The notes: a model not told the origin generated them from the sequence alone. 57,566 nt of DNA from Nitrospinaceae bacterium (GCA_029261555.1 JAJDBB010000048.1:1-57566); one strand, 5' to 3'. Positions 27,178-35,179 are shown, counted from the first letter of the stretch. Made by a program: numbers and translations.

Positions 27178-28473
27178 ATGGTGGACGTCGTTCCCTTCCA
27201 GGGTTTTTTGTATGACGAGAACAAGGCCGGTCCGCTGGCCCAATTGATCGCGCCGCCTTACGACGTTATCAAACCTCCCGCGCAGGACGCGCTGTACGAA
27301 AAAAATCCCCACAACATCGTCCGCCTGATCCTTGGCAAACAGTTTCCGGAAGACGGGGAGGGCGACAACCGTTACACCCGCTCTGCCGCGACATTTGCGG
27401 AATGGATCGACAACGGAATTCTTGCGCGGGACGCCGAGCCGGGGTTTTACCTGTACAGCCAACGCTACGAGTACGAAGGACGGCAGGTGGACCGTAGCGG
27501 ATTTTTCGCGCGCGTGCGGCTGGAAGATTTCAGCGCAGGCAACATCTGCCCGCACGAGTTCACCCTCGCCAAAGCGAAACAGGATCGCACGCAACTGCTC
27601 CGCGCCTGCCGGGCGAACTTCAGCCCCATCTTCGGGTTGTTTTCCGACGCCGGGGGAGAAGTCGACGCGGCGCTTGCCGCGCCCATGGAGCGCGAGCCGT
27701 TGGCGTCCATCGAAGAAGACGGCGTGGCGCATCGGTTCTGGCGCTTGCAGGACGCGGCGCTGACCGCTTCGGTCGCCAAAATGTTTCGCGACAAAAAAAT
27801 CTACATCGCCGACGGACACCACCGTTACGAAACCGCGTTGGCGTATCACAAGGAAAACGGCGACCGGGTCCCCGACTCGGCGCACGTCATGATGTTTCTG
27901 ACCAATCTGGATTCGCCCAACCTCGCGGTGTACGCCATTCACCGGCAGGTGAAATGCCCGCAGGCTTTCGATCGCGAAGCGTTCATCGCCCGCGCCAAAG
28001 AATTTTTTGATCTGGACTCCATGGACGCAGACGCCTCGCCGGAGAGCGTCAAGTCCGCGCTGGAAGCGGCAGGCAAGGAGGGGATCGCTTTTTGCGTTTA
28101 CCTGGGTAAGGGCTCGCTCTATCTAATGAAAGTGAAAGACCCCGATCGCGCGCTGGAATTTTTTGATCCCGGCGAGTCTCCGGAACTGAAAGTTCTGGAC
28201 GCGGCGCAGTTGCACACCCTGGCGATCCGGGAGATTCTGGGAGTGGACGCCAAAAAGCCGGAGGATCAGGCGCGGCTTTCCTACACAATTCATATCGACG
28301 AGGCCATGGCCAACATAGACGCGGGTAAGTTCGACGTTGCGTTTTTCATGAATCACACGCCCGCGGCGCAGGTGCGTGATCTCGCGGAACGCGGCGTCCG
28401 TCTGCCGCAGAAGTCGACCTACTTTTATCCCAAGCTGTTGTCCGGCCTGGTGATCAACCGCTTCGAACCATGA
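27178..28473 (+). CDS. DUF1015 family protein
   Basis: This 431-residue soluble protein has the family hallmarks: an N-terminal VPFQGFLYDENKAGPLAQLIAPPYDVI, then GFFARVRLEDF, HEFTLAKAKQDRTQLLRA and the highly conserved IADGHHRYETALAYHKE at about 217-233. The family is widespread and often next to amino acid or cofactor genes, but its activity is not established. The start ATG at 27178 follows TAAGGAGA with ideal spacing. The stop overlaps the start of engB (ATGA), so the two are translationally coupled. Confidence 0.88.
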   Translation: MVDVVPFQGFLYDENKAGPLAQLIAPPYDVIKPPAQDALYEKNPHNIVRLILGKQFPEDGEGDNRYTRSAATFAEWIDNGILARDAEPGFYLYSQRYEYEGRQVDRSGFFARVRLEDFSAGNICPHEFTLAKAKQDRTQLLRACRANFSPIFGLFSDAGGEVDAALAAPMEREPLASIEEDGVAHRFWRLQDAALTASVAKMFRDKKIYIADGHHRYETALAYHKENGDRVPDSAHVMMFLTNLDSPNLAVYAIHRQVKCPQAFDREAFIARAKEFFDLDSMDADASPESVKSALEAAGKEGIAFCVYLGKGSLYLMKVKDPDRALEFFDPGESPELKVLDAAQLHTLAIREILGVDAKKPEDQARLSYTIHIDEAMANIDAGKFDVAFFMNHTPAAQVRDLAERGVRLPQKSTYFYPKLLSGLVINRFEP

Positions 28474-29093
28474 AAGTTACCACTGCAGAATTCATCACAA
28501 GCTCGGTGACGCCGAAAAATTATCCGCGCGAGGGAAAGCCGGAGTTCGCCTTTGCGGGCCGCTCGAACGTCGGCAAAAGCTCCCTGCTCAATTCCCTGCT
28601 GAACCGCAAGAAGCTGGTGAAGACCAGTTCCACTCCGGGCAAGACGCAGATGATCAATTTTTTTAATATCAACGACGAGTTGATTTTCGCGGACTTGCCG
28701 GGCTTCGGGTTTGCGAAGGCGCCGAAGGCGACGCGCATGCGCTGGGAAAAAATGATCTCGACATATTTGCTGGAGCGCAAGGAACTGGTAGCCGTGGTGT
28801 TCCTCATCGACATTCGCAGAAAGCCGACGGAACTGGACCTGCAATTGCGCCAATGGTTGGAAGAGCAGAACGTCGAATATATTCTGGTGGCCACCAAATC
28901 CGACAAGGTAACGCAGAAGGAACGGAGCAAGCAATTGAAACGCATCCAGGAAGAATTCAGCGACGGCGAGCGGGCGAAGGCCATCGTCTATTCCTGCAAA
29001 AATAACGAAGGCCGCAAAGAACTGTGGAAGGAAATTTTAAACCGCCGGGCAACGCCCGCCAGCGTGACGCTGGACCCGGTGGTTGACGATTGA
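28470..29093 (+). CDS. engB: EngB/YihA, ribosome-assembly GTPase, with a repeat-derived C-terminus
   Basis: All five GTPase motifs are present: G1 GRSNVGKSSLLNSLL, G2 TSSTPGKTQMINFF, G3 DLPGFG, G4 VATKSDKV and G5 YSCKNNEG. The protein acts in 50S assembly. It overlaps the DUF1015 gene by four bases. The last 17 residues (RRATPASVTLDPVVDD) are encoded by the dispersed repeat: the bases from 29041 on match the repeat copy after the chemoreceptor gene at 42956, including the TGA stop. A degenerate copy of the engB 3' end lies 3 kb downstream at 31991-32048, so this tail appears to have been exchanged. Confidence 0.93.
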   Translation: MKVTTAEFITSSVTPKNYPREGKPEFAFAGRSNVGKSSLLNSLLNRKKLVKTSSTPGKTQMINFFNINDELIFADLPGFGFAKAPKATRMRWEKMISTYLLERKELVAVVFLIDIRRKPTELDLQLRQWLEEQNVEYILVATKSDKVTQKERSKQLKRIQEEFSDGERAKAIVYSCKNNEGRKELWKEILNRRATPASVTLDPVVDD

Positions 29094-29225
29094 GAAATTA
29101 TTCTCAACTAGAATCCCAACGGATCGATCATTCTTGATTGCATTTAAGATGCAATAGCCTCCAAGCTCGTAGCGTTACCCAGATAAGTTGCGCCCGATAT
29201 GCCTCCAGGCGCTTGCCTGGCTGGA
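29041..29225 (+). repeat. Copy of the dispersed hairpin repeat, 5' part coding for the EngB tail
   Basis: It contains the tip CCAGCG-TGA-CGCTGG (29059-29073), CCCGGTGGTTGACGATTGA, the AT stem TTGAGAA-ATTA-TTCTCAA (29090-29107), then AAGCTCGTAGCGTTACCCAG, ATAAGTTGCGCC and the tip CCAGGC-GCTT-GCCTGG (29205-29220). The first half is within engB; the second half is the gap before the convergent cassette gene, whose stop is at 29237-29239. Confidence 0.8.
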
Positions 29226-29236
29226 GTAGCCTGGAG

Positions 29237-30361
29237 TTATTCGCAGGTACAGTTTCTGCTGGCGTTTGTGCCGTATCCGCTGGAGCCGCCAAATCCCCCG
29301 CCCACGAAACTACCATCGGAGTCGGGACAATCCAGGCCCGTGCTGGTCGTTAAGAATGCGCGGCAATTGGTTGCCGTACAGCCCCCGGAAAGGGTGACTG
29401 TATCACCGGTGGTACAAGTGAAAGAGGCGGTTCCAGAAGACAAGGCCGGGGCCCCTCCGGACGCCGTGCAAAATGAAGATCCATCAATGGATAATGTACT
29501 GTCTCCACTGCCTGAATTTACGTCGCAGGACGCGGTGAAGGTAACGCTGGTCGGCGTCACCGGAGTCACCGGCGTGACTGGGGTTACAGGGGTAACGGGA
29601 GTGACTGGAGTGACTGGGGTTACAGGAGTGACCGGCGTCACCGGGGTCACTGGGGTTACAGCCGCCGCTGCCCTCGCGGCCTCTTCCTCGTCCTTCTTAC
29701 GTTTGGTTTCGATAGAAATCTCTTCTGCGTTGGCGTTCTGAGCGCGGCCTGTGTATTCCCTGACGATCTTGCGGGACCCACCGCTCGTCAAGGATTTAAT
29801 AAGTTTCCCCAACTCGGACCCTTTCTTCCTGCAGGCTTCCTTGACCTTAGCTTTAGCGGCGTTCAACTCAGATTCCCTTTCAGAAAGGTAGGTAATCTCC
29901 CTATTTACCTTCTTTCCGGCTTCCTTCATGGCCTCAATGGCTTTCTTTTGGGCTATCTCTGGGTCGATCGTGCCCAAACTAGCGGCGACAGATTTTTCAA
30001 AAGCCTTGTCTCTAGCCTCCTGAAGCTCGGGCGAGGCGAAAGCCAATTTCCCAATGTTTATCGTTTTGGCATTAAGTGTATCTGTGGCCTTACGAAGTAT
30101 TTTAAAAGCCGCGCGTGATTTTACACGGGCGGCCGCATAAGCGGCTTTGGCAGATTTTACCTTTTTCTTAGCCTGACTATAGGCTTCCTTAGCCTTATGA
30201 AGCTCCTTCTTATTGACCTTAAAATTTGCCTCGGCAATGGCCTCGGCTGTCTGGGCGTCGGAACATTCATCCGCCCAGACCGCGCCGTGAACTGAAATCA
30301 GAACTAGCGCGAACAGACCCACCGCCATCCACTTTATTTGACTCGTCATTTTTTGGCTCAT
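29237..30361 (-). CDS. Secreted coiled-coil protein with a (VTP)12 linker and a Cys-rich C-terminal domain
   Basis: I choose the ATG at 30361 ([11 protein letters not shown]), because it overlaps the preceding stop as TGATG; an ATG six codons upstream is also in frame. A signal peptide (about residues 1-30, ending VWA) is followed by a long, Lys/Ala-rich helical region likely to form a coiled coil (about 35-230), then twelve VTP tripeptides, then about 105 residues rich in Ser, Gly and Thr with eight Cys (for example TASCDV, FTCTTGD and NCTCE), which could form four disulfides. The layout resembles a surface stalk with a folded tip. No family is recognised. It is the last gene of a three-gene secreted/outer membrane operon. 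Confidence 0.75.
   Translation of the reverse strand: MSQKMTSQIKWMAVGLFALVLISVHGAVWADECSDAQTAEAIAEANFKVNKKELHKAKEAYSQAKKKVKSAKAAYAAARVKSRAAFKILRKATDTLNAKTINIGKLAFASPELQEARDKAFEKSVAASLGTIDPEIAQKKAIEAMKEAGKKVNREITYLSERESELNAAKAKVKEACRKKGSELGKLIKSLTSGGSRKIVREYTGRAQNANAEEISIETKRKKDEEEAARAAAAVTPVTPVTPVTPVTPVTPVTPVTPVTPVTPVTPVTPTSVTFTASCDVNSGSGDSTLSIDGSSFCTASGGAPALSSGTASFTCTTGDTVTLSGGCTATNCRAFLTTSTGLDCPDSDGSFVGGGFGGSSGYGTNASRNCTCE
29553..29660 (-). repeat. Twelve-unit 9-bp repeat encoding (VTP)12
   Basis: Twelve nine-base units encode Val-Thr-Pro on the minus strand. The codons vary freely: Val as GTA, GTG, GTC and GTT, Thr as ACC, ACG and ACT, Pro as CCA, CCG, CCT and CCC. The tract is therefore not a fresh slippage product at the DNA level. 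The plus strand reads as (GVT)12 in a long but spurious frame. Confidence 0.9.
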
Positions 30362-30834
30362 CAGGGCCGCCTCTCGCATTGCGAATAACTATCAACGCGG
30401 CCGTCGTAGGCCTCTATTTTCCGCTTCAGCTCGTCCCGGGCGGTCTTCTCCTCCGCTTGCGCCCGTGTCAACTCTCCCCCGGTCCTGTCAGTTTCATCCT
30501 GGCTCCGTTCCACGCTGGCCGCAATAAATGAGCGGCCTTTTTCGTCCAGGCCGGGCTTGTCCTTGGTGAATTCCTTGTCCATGACTTCGAGGGCTTTATC
30601 CAGTTTTTCAAACGCCCGACCATCCGCGTCAAGAGCGGCGTCGGTTTTATCCATCGCCTGTTCGAGCATTTTAAACGCGGCTTCCATATCGCCGTAAGCC
30701 TTGATTGTCTTATCCAACGCCGACTTACATTGCAATGAAGGAGCGGCGGTTGCGTTATCGCAAAGCGCCGGAAACGCCCACAGTAAAACTACCAGTGGCA
30801 ATATTTTGAAATACCCGCGTTGCATCGTCGTCAT
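30361..30834 (-). CDS. Secreted helical protein, 157 aa
   Basis: A signal peptide (about residues 1-31; LPLVVLLWAFPALC then ATAA) is followed by an almost wholly helical, highly charged region with heptad-like spacing (AFEKLDKALEVMDKEF, ELTRAQAEEKTARDEL). The mature part has two Cys, one at each end (QCKSAL and SQCERR), which may tie the ends of a helical hairpin by a disulfide. It starts two bases after the stop of the outer membrane protein gene and its stop overlaps the next start, so all three genes are translationally linked. No family is recognised. Confidence 0.75.
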   Translation of the reverse strand: MTTMQRGYFKILPLVVLLWAFPALCDNATAAPSLQCKSALDKTIKAYGDMEAAFKMLEQAMDKTDAALDADGRAFEKLDKALEVMDKEFTKDKPGLDEKGRSFIAASVERSQDETDRTGGELTRAQAEEKTARDELKRKIEAYDGRVDSYSQCERRP

Positions 30835-30836
30835 TT

Positions 30837-31811
30837 CTAAAATGCCGTGGAAAGATTAAATGTCGTTTGATTGCTGGTGAACTCGCGGAACAGGACGTTC
30901 GAATCGTTGGTCGTACGGCTCCACCCGACGCTGGCCGTGGCTCCCTGCAAGAAGCCCCAGCCTTTCTTAAACGTTTTGGAAAAACCGAAATTGTAATTGT
31001 GCCGGACGTCTTCGCGTATCCCGCCGCCCGTCGAGGCAAACGTGTCGTAATCGTGAAAGGAGAATTTGTACTGGCCCCTGAACCGAATCTTATAAGGCAA
31101 AACGTAAAGCCCCTTGACCGAGAGGTCGTGTTTGTTCCGGTCGAACCGGCCCTTGGTGTCCTGGTTCGATCCCTGATAACCCGCGCCGAGGTAGTTGGGC
31201 GTATCACCGAACATATAAAGGTAGTCGAACCCGCCGCCAAACTCGTCCGTGTCGCGGGCGTCGTTTTGGAAGTTGTTTGAATTGGCGTAGAAAAGACGGA
31301 CTTGCAACAATCCCGATTCGCCCACCAGACGCGAATAGACAGGCCCGACGTAGTTCACTCCGCTGAAACTTTCGTTGTCGGCGAGGCTCCAGATATAAAA
31401 ATATTGAAGGTCGAGAAACGCGTCGGGCGTTATCTCGTAACGCGGACGCAGGCCCCAGGAGTTGTTGAGCGCGTCGTATTCGCTCAACTCGGAGTATATG
31501 ATTTGATCGACCAGGTATTCTCCCGTCAAGCTCAGCTTGTCGGAAAACGAATGAACGTACTCCCCGCCTCCCGACCAGTTGAACGACGAATCTTCTTCAT
31601 CGGTGAACAGATTAAAAGATCCGCCGGGATTTTGTTTGACGTTGTCGCTGTAGGAGCCGCCGATGTTGAGGTTGACTTCCCAGTTCTTGCCGGACTCCTG
31701 AATGAACTGTTCCGCCAGCGCAAAGGATGGGCAGGCGACGATAACGGCGAGGAACGCCGCCAGGCAAGCGCCTGGAGGCATTAGCTGTAACGTTTTAGGG
31801 AAACGGTTCAT
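30837..31811 (-). CDS. Outer membrane beta-barrel protein with a repeat-derived signal peptide
   Basis: The mature protein (about 290 residues) consists of alternating beta strands with many aromatic residues (YSDNV, YFYIWSL, FDYLYMFGD, HNYNFGFSKTF) and ends in TTFNLSTAF, the C-terminal Phe being the usual outer membrane insertion signal. It resembles uncharacterised barrels often called outer membrane beta-barrel protein. The signal peptide (residues 1-33) is encoded by the dispersed repeat: bases for [15 protein letters not shown] match the CGTTTCCCTTAAACGTTAC...GC-tip segment found at 23773-23820. It is the first gene of the three-gene cassette. Confidence 0.8.
   Translation of the reverse strand: MNRFPKTLQLMPPGACLAAFLAVIVACPSFALAEQFIQESGKNWEVNLNIGGSYSDNVKQNPGGSFNLFTDEEDSSFNWSGGGEYVHSFSDKLSLTGEYLVDQIIYSELSEYDALNNSWGLRPRYEITPDAFLDLQYFYIWSLADNESFSGVNYVGPVYSRLVGESGLLQVRLFYANSNNFQNDARDTDEFGGGFDYLYMFGDTPNYLGAGYQGSNQDTKGRFDRNKHDLSVKGLYVLPYKIRFRGQYKFSFHDYDTFASTGGGIREDVRHNYNFGFSKTFKKGWGFLQGATASVGWSRTTNDSNVLFREFTSNQTTFNLSTAF
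31738..31811 (-). repeat. Dispersed-repeat 3' segment inside the signal-peptide region of the barrel gene
   Basis: On the minus strand the start region reads CCGTTTCCCTAAAACGTTAC, then ATGCCTCCAGGC-GCTT-GCCTGG. The copy at 23770-23820 has the same order: CGTTTCCCTTAAACGTTAC, ATCTGCCTCC and a GC hairpin. The hairpin here (31760-31775) is identical to the one at 29205-29220. Confidence 0.75.
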
Positions 31812-32452
31812 ATTTAGCGCCGTGCATCTAAAAACTTAGCCCCCACGGCGAGTGGCGGGCATGGTTGAGAGCTACCAAGTCCAATTCGGATTTCCAAACT
31901 ATCCGCATGGAAACCTACCACATCGCCCAAATTGGGTCAAATTCAAAGCCTTCGCGCCGTCAGCGGGTTCCGAGCCCAGCGCTTATTCCAGCAAAAATAA
32001 CGAAGGCTACGAAGGAACTGTGGAAGGAAATTTTAAACCGCCGGGCAAGCGCTAGAGGAAGTTAAAATGGTTCCCCCTTGCAAAGGGGGCTAGGGGGATT
32101 CTTCCGCTAAAAACTTCAATGGTCAGCGAAGAGTACGCCCGATAGAAGAATTTGGGCGCCAAACTTACCTAAAGTTGTAGCGTTCACAAAATAAGTTACG
32201 CTATCTGCCCCTGCGGCGAGCAGCCGGGGGCAGTTAAAGAAGAATATTCAAAAGCAAACTATTACCTGCGGCGGTTGCCCCGCAAGAAAAACCGATCCAT
32301 AAAATTTCTTAAAGGAGGAATCACCCCAACCCTCTTTGCAAGAGGGGGCTGGCGTACCGCCGGGAGCAACAGTTTGAGTTGCAAGCTCACCCAAGCTCGT
32401 AGCGTTACCCAGATAAGTTACACCATCTGCCACCGGCGGCCTCGCCGGCTGG
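31812..32452. repeat. Gene-free mosaic of repeat modules (641 bp)
   Basis: No gene is seen here. In order: a tip hairpin CCAC-GGCGA-GTGG (31843-31855) with a degraded body; the engB 3' remnant (31991-32048); a hairpin CCCCCTT-GC-AAAGGGGG (32073-32089); a partial body (32165-32210) with ATAAGTTACGC and tip CTGC-GGCGA-GCAG (32211-32223); a hairpin CCCTCTT-TGC-AAGAGGG (32330-32346); and a near-complete 3' body (32375-32450) with TTGAGTTGCAAGCTCACC, GTAGCGTTACCCAGATAAG and tip CCGGCG-GCCT-CGCCGG (32433-32448), which ends four bases before the stop of the ferredoxin gene. Confidence 0.8.
31991..32048 (+). pseudogene. Duplicated fragment of the engB 3' end
   Basis: Bases 31991-32048 match 28996-29052 of engB with one inserted base and about four substitutions; for example AACTGTGGAAGGAAATTTTA is identical in both. 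Weaker similarity may reach back to about 31950. The insertion shifts the frame, so the copy is not translated as EngB. It lies on the far side of the three-gene cassette from the intact gene. Confidence 0.85.
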
Positions 32453-32779
32453 TTAGCCCCAGACGGCGTCGGGCATTTCCAGGCGATCTACTTTTTTACC
32501 CTGGGCGATGTGTTGGTCGAGAATTTCGTCTACGTCCGCCGGTGTGACCTTGTTGTACCAGACGCCGTCGGGATACACGATCACCATCGGACCCATGGAA
32601 CAGGGACCCAGACAGGACGAGGTCGACAGGATGGCTTTTTCAAACAGGCCTTTTTGCTCGATTCCCATGCCGAGCTTTTCCAGAACGGCGTTGGCGCCGG
32701 TTTCTCCGCAGGAGCCGCGAGGGTGGCCCGGTGGGCGCTGGTTGGTGCAAACGAGTATATGATAAACGGGTTTAGGCAT
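32453..32779 (-). CDS. Thioredoxin-like (2Fe-2S) ferredoxin
   Basis: This 108-residue protein has the pattern of stand-alone thioredoxin-fold 2Fe-2S ferredoxins: ILVCTNQRPPGHPRGSCG at the N-terminus and SSCLGPCSMGPMVIVYPDG in the middle, with the four cluster ligands Cys11, Cys24, Cys56 and Cys60. The start ATG at 32779 follows GGAGG with suitable spacing. It is a cytoplasmic electron carrier; the partner is unknown, as the neighbours (repeat DNA and a divergent sugar-kinase-like gene) do not point to a pathway. Confidence 0.9.
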   Translation of the reverse strand: MPKPVYHILVCTNQRPPGHPRGSCGETGANAVLEKLGMGIEQKGLFEKAILSTSSCLGPCSMGPMVIVYPDGVWYNKVTPADVDEILDQHIAQGKKVDRLEMPDAVWG

Positions 32780-32906
32780 TTATATTCCTCCAGTGTTACA
32801 TTAGAATTTTTCCAAAAGTCTAAATTAGATTCCCTAAAAAGGGAATGGATTTATTTTTCGGACCTGAATTTGGGGGGAAAAACCAATATAATGCAATGGC
32901 GAGACT

Positions 32907-34082
32907 TTGAACGTTGCGAGTCCCGTTTTCCCATTGACCGTCCATAAGCAAAATTTGAACTCCTCGACCTTAAATTCCAAGATTCCAGACGCCCGGTTCA
33001 GCCGCGAGCAGGCGGAAGAATCGATGCAAAAAATCGCCGGTCGTCCGGCGAAAATCTCCAGCGTCGAAGCTCTGGCGGGCGACGCTTCCACGCGCCGATA
33101 TTATCGCGTGGTTCTGGAACCGGCGCCGGAAAACAATTCCCCGGCCTCCGCCATTGTCATGGAACTTGCCGAACCCGGCGCCCGGGAGGGGATGGACTTC
33201 GCCGCCACTCTGCGCTTTCTGGAACGTTGCGGCCTGCCGGTTCCGAAACTGTACGGCGCAGACGAGGCGACGGGGCTTCTGTTTCTAGAGGACCTGGGCG
33301 ACGCGACTCTGGAATCCGCGATCGAGGGCGCGTCCCAAAAAGAAATTCGCGCTCTGTACCGCCGGGCGGTTAAGTTGATTTTCGATTTGCAAACATGCGC
33401 GGCAAAAAAGTTCAACGAGCCGAACGAAACTAACGAAATGAACGAAACTGTTCCGGCGCGGAATCTGCGCTTCGACGTCGAAAAACTCATGTGGGAATTC
33501 GACTTCATGTTAGAGCATTTCGTTGAAGGCTTGCGCGGGAAGAAACTGTCCGACGCCGAGCGCGAGGACGTCCGAGCGCTGTTCATGCCCTTGTGCCGGA
33601 CGCTGGCCGCGCAAAAGCCAGTGTTCGCGCATCGCGATTACCACAGCAGGAACCTGATGGCTTGCGGAGACCGCCTGGTCATGCTGGATTTTCAGGACGC
33701 GCGCATGGGTCCATGCCAGTACGATCTCGTATCTCTGCTGAAGGATTCCTATGTGGATCTGGGCGATTCGTTGCGCGACGAGCTGGCGGAATATTATCTG
33801 GAGCTGGAGGAGGCGCATGCCGGTCGCGCCGCCGACCGCCGATTGTTTTACGAGGTCTTCGACCTCATGTCGATTCAAAGAAACCTCAAAGCCGTCGGCA
33901 CCTTTGCCTATCAAAGCGCGCAAAAAAACAATTCCCGTTACTTGCAATATCTGCCGCTGACATTGGAATATGTTCGCAAAACCCTGGCCGCCCGACCGCA
34001 ACTGAAAACCCTACGGACTGCGCTGGGCCGCTGGATTCCCGAGTTGGACGACGCCGGACCGCAGGTTCCCCCGACTTTATGA
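32907..34082 (+). CDS. Aminoglycoside-phosphotransferase-fold kinase (AmgK-like)
   Basis: The protein has a kinase-like fold: ALAGDASTRRYYRV near the N-terminus matches the GDAS.RRY signature of the AmgK/COG3178 group, the Brenner-type catalytic loop is FAHRDYHSRNLM, and the metal-binding LDFQDARMGPCQYDLVSLL follows. AmgK phosphorylates N-acetylmuramate and N-acetylglucosamine at the anomeric position in cell-wall recycling; the substrate here is inferred. The start is uncertain: TTG at 32907, TTG at 32955 or ATG at 33024 are all in frame, and the domain needs residues before 33024. The stop overlaps the lptG start (ATGA). A linker NEPNETNEMNET (about 170-181) is unusual. Confidence 0.82.
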   Translation: MNVASPVFPLTVHKQNLNSSTLNSKIPDARFSREQAEESMQKIAGRPAKISSVEALAGDASTRRYYRVVLEPAPENNSPASAIVMELAEPGAREGMDFAATLRFLERCGLPVPKLYGADEATGLLFLEDLGDATLESAIEGASQKEIRALYRRAVKLIFDLQTCAAKKFNEPNETNEMNETVPARNLRFDVEKLMWEFDFMLEHFVEGLRGKKLSDAEREDVRALFMPLCRTLAAQKPVFAHRDYHSRNLMACGDRLVMLDFQDARMGPCQYDLVSLLKDSYVDLGDSLRDELAEYYLELEEAHAGRAADRRLFYEVFDLMSIQRNLKAVGTFAYQSAQKNNSRYLQYLPLTLEYVRKTLAARPQLKTLRTALGRWIPELDDAGPQVPPTL

Positions 34083-35179
34083 CCATCCTGCACCGTTACA
34101 TCCTGGGACGCTTCATCCAGACCTATTTGCTTACGATATCGGGTTTTATCGGAATATTTTTGATCATCGACTTTTTCGAACGCGCGGACGAGTTTCTGGC
34201 GAAGAACGCGCCCATGCAGGACTGGTTGGGTTATTACGTTTACAAAATTCCGATGATATTTTCTTACATGGGACCGCAGGCGGTGTTGCTGGCCACCGTG
34301 GTCACCTTGACCGCGCTGGCGAAAAACAACGAGTTCATCGCCATGAAGGCCTGCGGAATCGGCGTCACCGGCGCCACTCTGCCCATCCTGGGTTGCTCGT
34401 TTCTGATCGCCCTGTTCCTGTTGGGCAACAGCGAGTTCGTGATGCCGCAAAGCAGTCAGAAGATGAATTATATTTTCAAGATCAAGGTGCGCGGCGGCAA
34501 ACCCAAGTACAATATCAAACGCGACAAAATCTGGTTCCGTTCCGACGACGGTTCTATCTGGAACGTTCAGTACTACGACGCGGAAAAAGCCATGATGAAA
34601 GACGTCAGCATTTACCATTACCGCGACCGGCGGATGATCGAAAAGCGGGTGGACGCCTCGGCGGTTTTCTGGAACGGAAGAGATTGGGAATTCCTCGACG
34701 GCTATGTGAGGGAGTTTTCACCCAAGGGCCTGGAGTCCACGCGCCATTTCGACCGGGAGATTTTTCCCGTCGCCGAGACGCCGTCGGATTTCAAAGAAGT
34801 CCGCAAGCGACCGGAGGAAATGAGCCTGCGCGAGTTGTACCGCGAAATCCGGGAACAGGAACGCGAGGGCGGGGATCCGGTGAAAAAGTGGGTCGACTTC
34901 TATCAAAAATTATCTTACCCCTTCGTTAGCGTGGTGTTGGCGCTGATCGGCATTCCCCTGTCGCTGAGGTCCAGTCGTAGCGGAGGACTCTTGTTTTGCG
35001 TGAGCCTCAGTCTGGCGTTCGGGCTGGCTTTTTCGTTCGTCTACGCGCTGGGGATTTCGTTGGGCAACGGCGGTACGTTCAGTCCCTGGCTGGCTGGGTG
35101 GGGTCCGGCTCTGATTTTTGGTTTCATCGGATTGTATCTCCTGCTTACCATGGACAGCGAAAAAATTCTTCCCATTTAA
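34079..35179 (+). CDS. lptG: LptG-like LPS export permease (LptF/LptG family)
   Basis: This inner membrane protein of 366 residues has the family layout: a first helix starting ILHRYILGRFIQTYLLT, then DFFERADEFL, which favours LptG over LptF, three N-terminal helices, a periplasmic beta-jellyroll domain (about 130-265), and three C-terminal helices with FVSVVLALIGIPLSLRSSRSG. With LptF and LptB2 it drives LPS from the inner membrane to the transport bridge. It starts within the stop of the kinase gene (ATGA). No lptF, lptB or lptC gene is in view. Confidence 0.85.
   Translation: MTILHRYILGRFIQTYLLTISGFIGIFLIIDFFERADEFLAKNAPMQDWLGYYVYKIPMIFSYMGPQAVLLATVVTLTALAKNNEFIAMKACGIGVTGATLPILGCSFLIALFLLGNSEFVMPQSSQKMNYIFKIKVRGGKPKYNIKRDKIWFRSDDGSIWNVQYYDAEKAMMKDVSIYHYRDRRMIEKRVDASAVFWNGRDWEFLDGYVREFSPKGLESTRHFDREIFPVAETPSDFKEVRKRPEEMSLRELYREIREQEREGGDPVKKWVDFYQKLSYPFVSVVLALIGIPLSLRSSRSGGLLFCVSLSLAFGLAFSFVYALGISLGNGGTFSPWLAGWGPALIFGFIGLYLLLTMDSEKILPI

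Noticed and set aside
29553..29660. Possible CRISPR or DNA minisatellite
   Set aside because: Units are 9 bases with no spacers and sit in frame within a secreted protein; no cas genes are near.
29199..29741. Plus-strand reading frame with a (GVT)12 run
   Set aside because: It is the mirror of the VTP repeat in the minus-strand gene, has no ribosome site, and its flanks have no protein-like character.
29237..31811. Prophage or conjugative element origin for the envelope cassette
   Set aside because: No integrase, transposase, phage structural or conjugation gene is present in or around it.
31852..32055. Small plus-strand frame over the engB remnant (66-67 codons)
   Set aside because: The frame joins degraded repeat sequence and a frameshifted engB fragment; no start signals or protein features.
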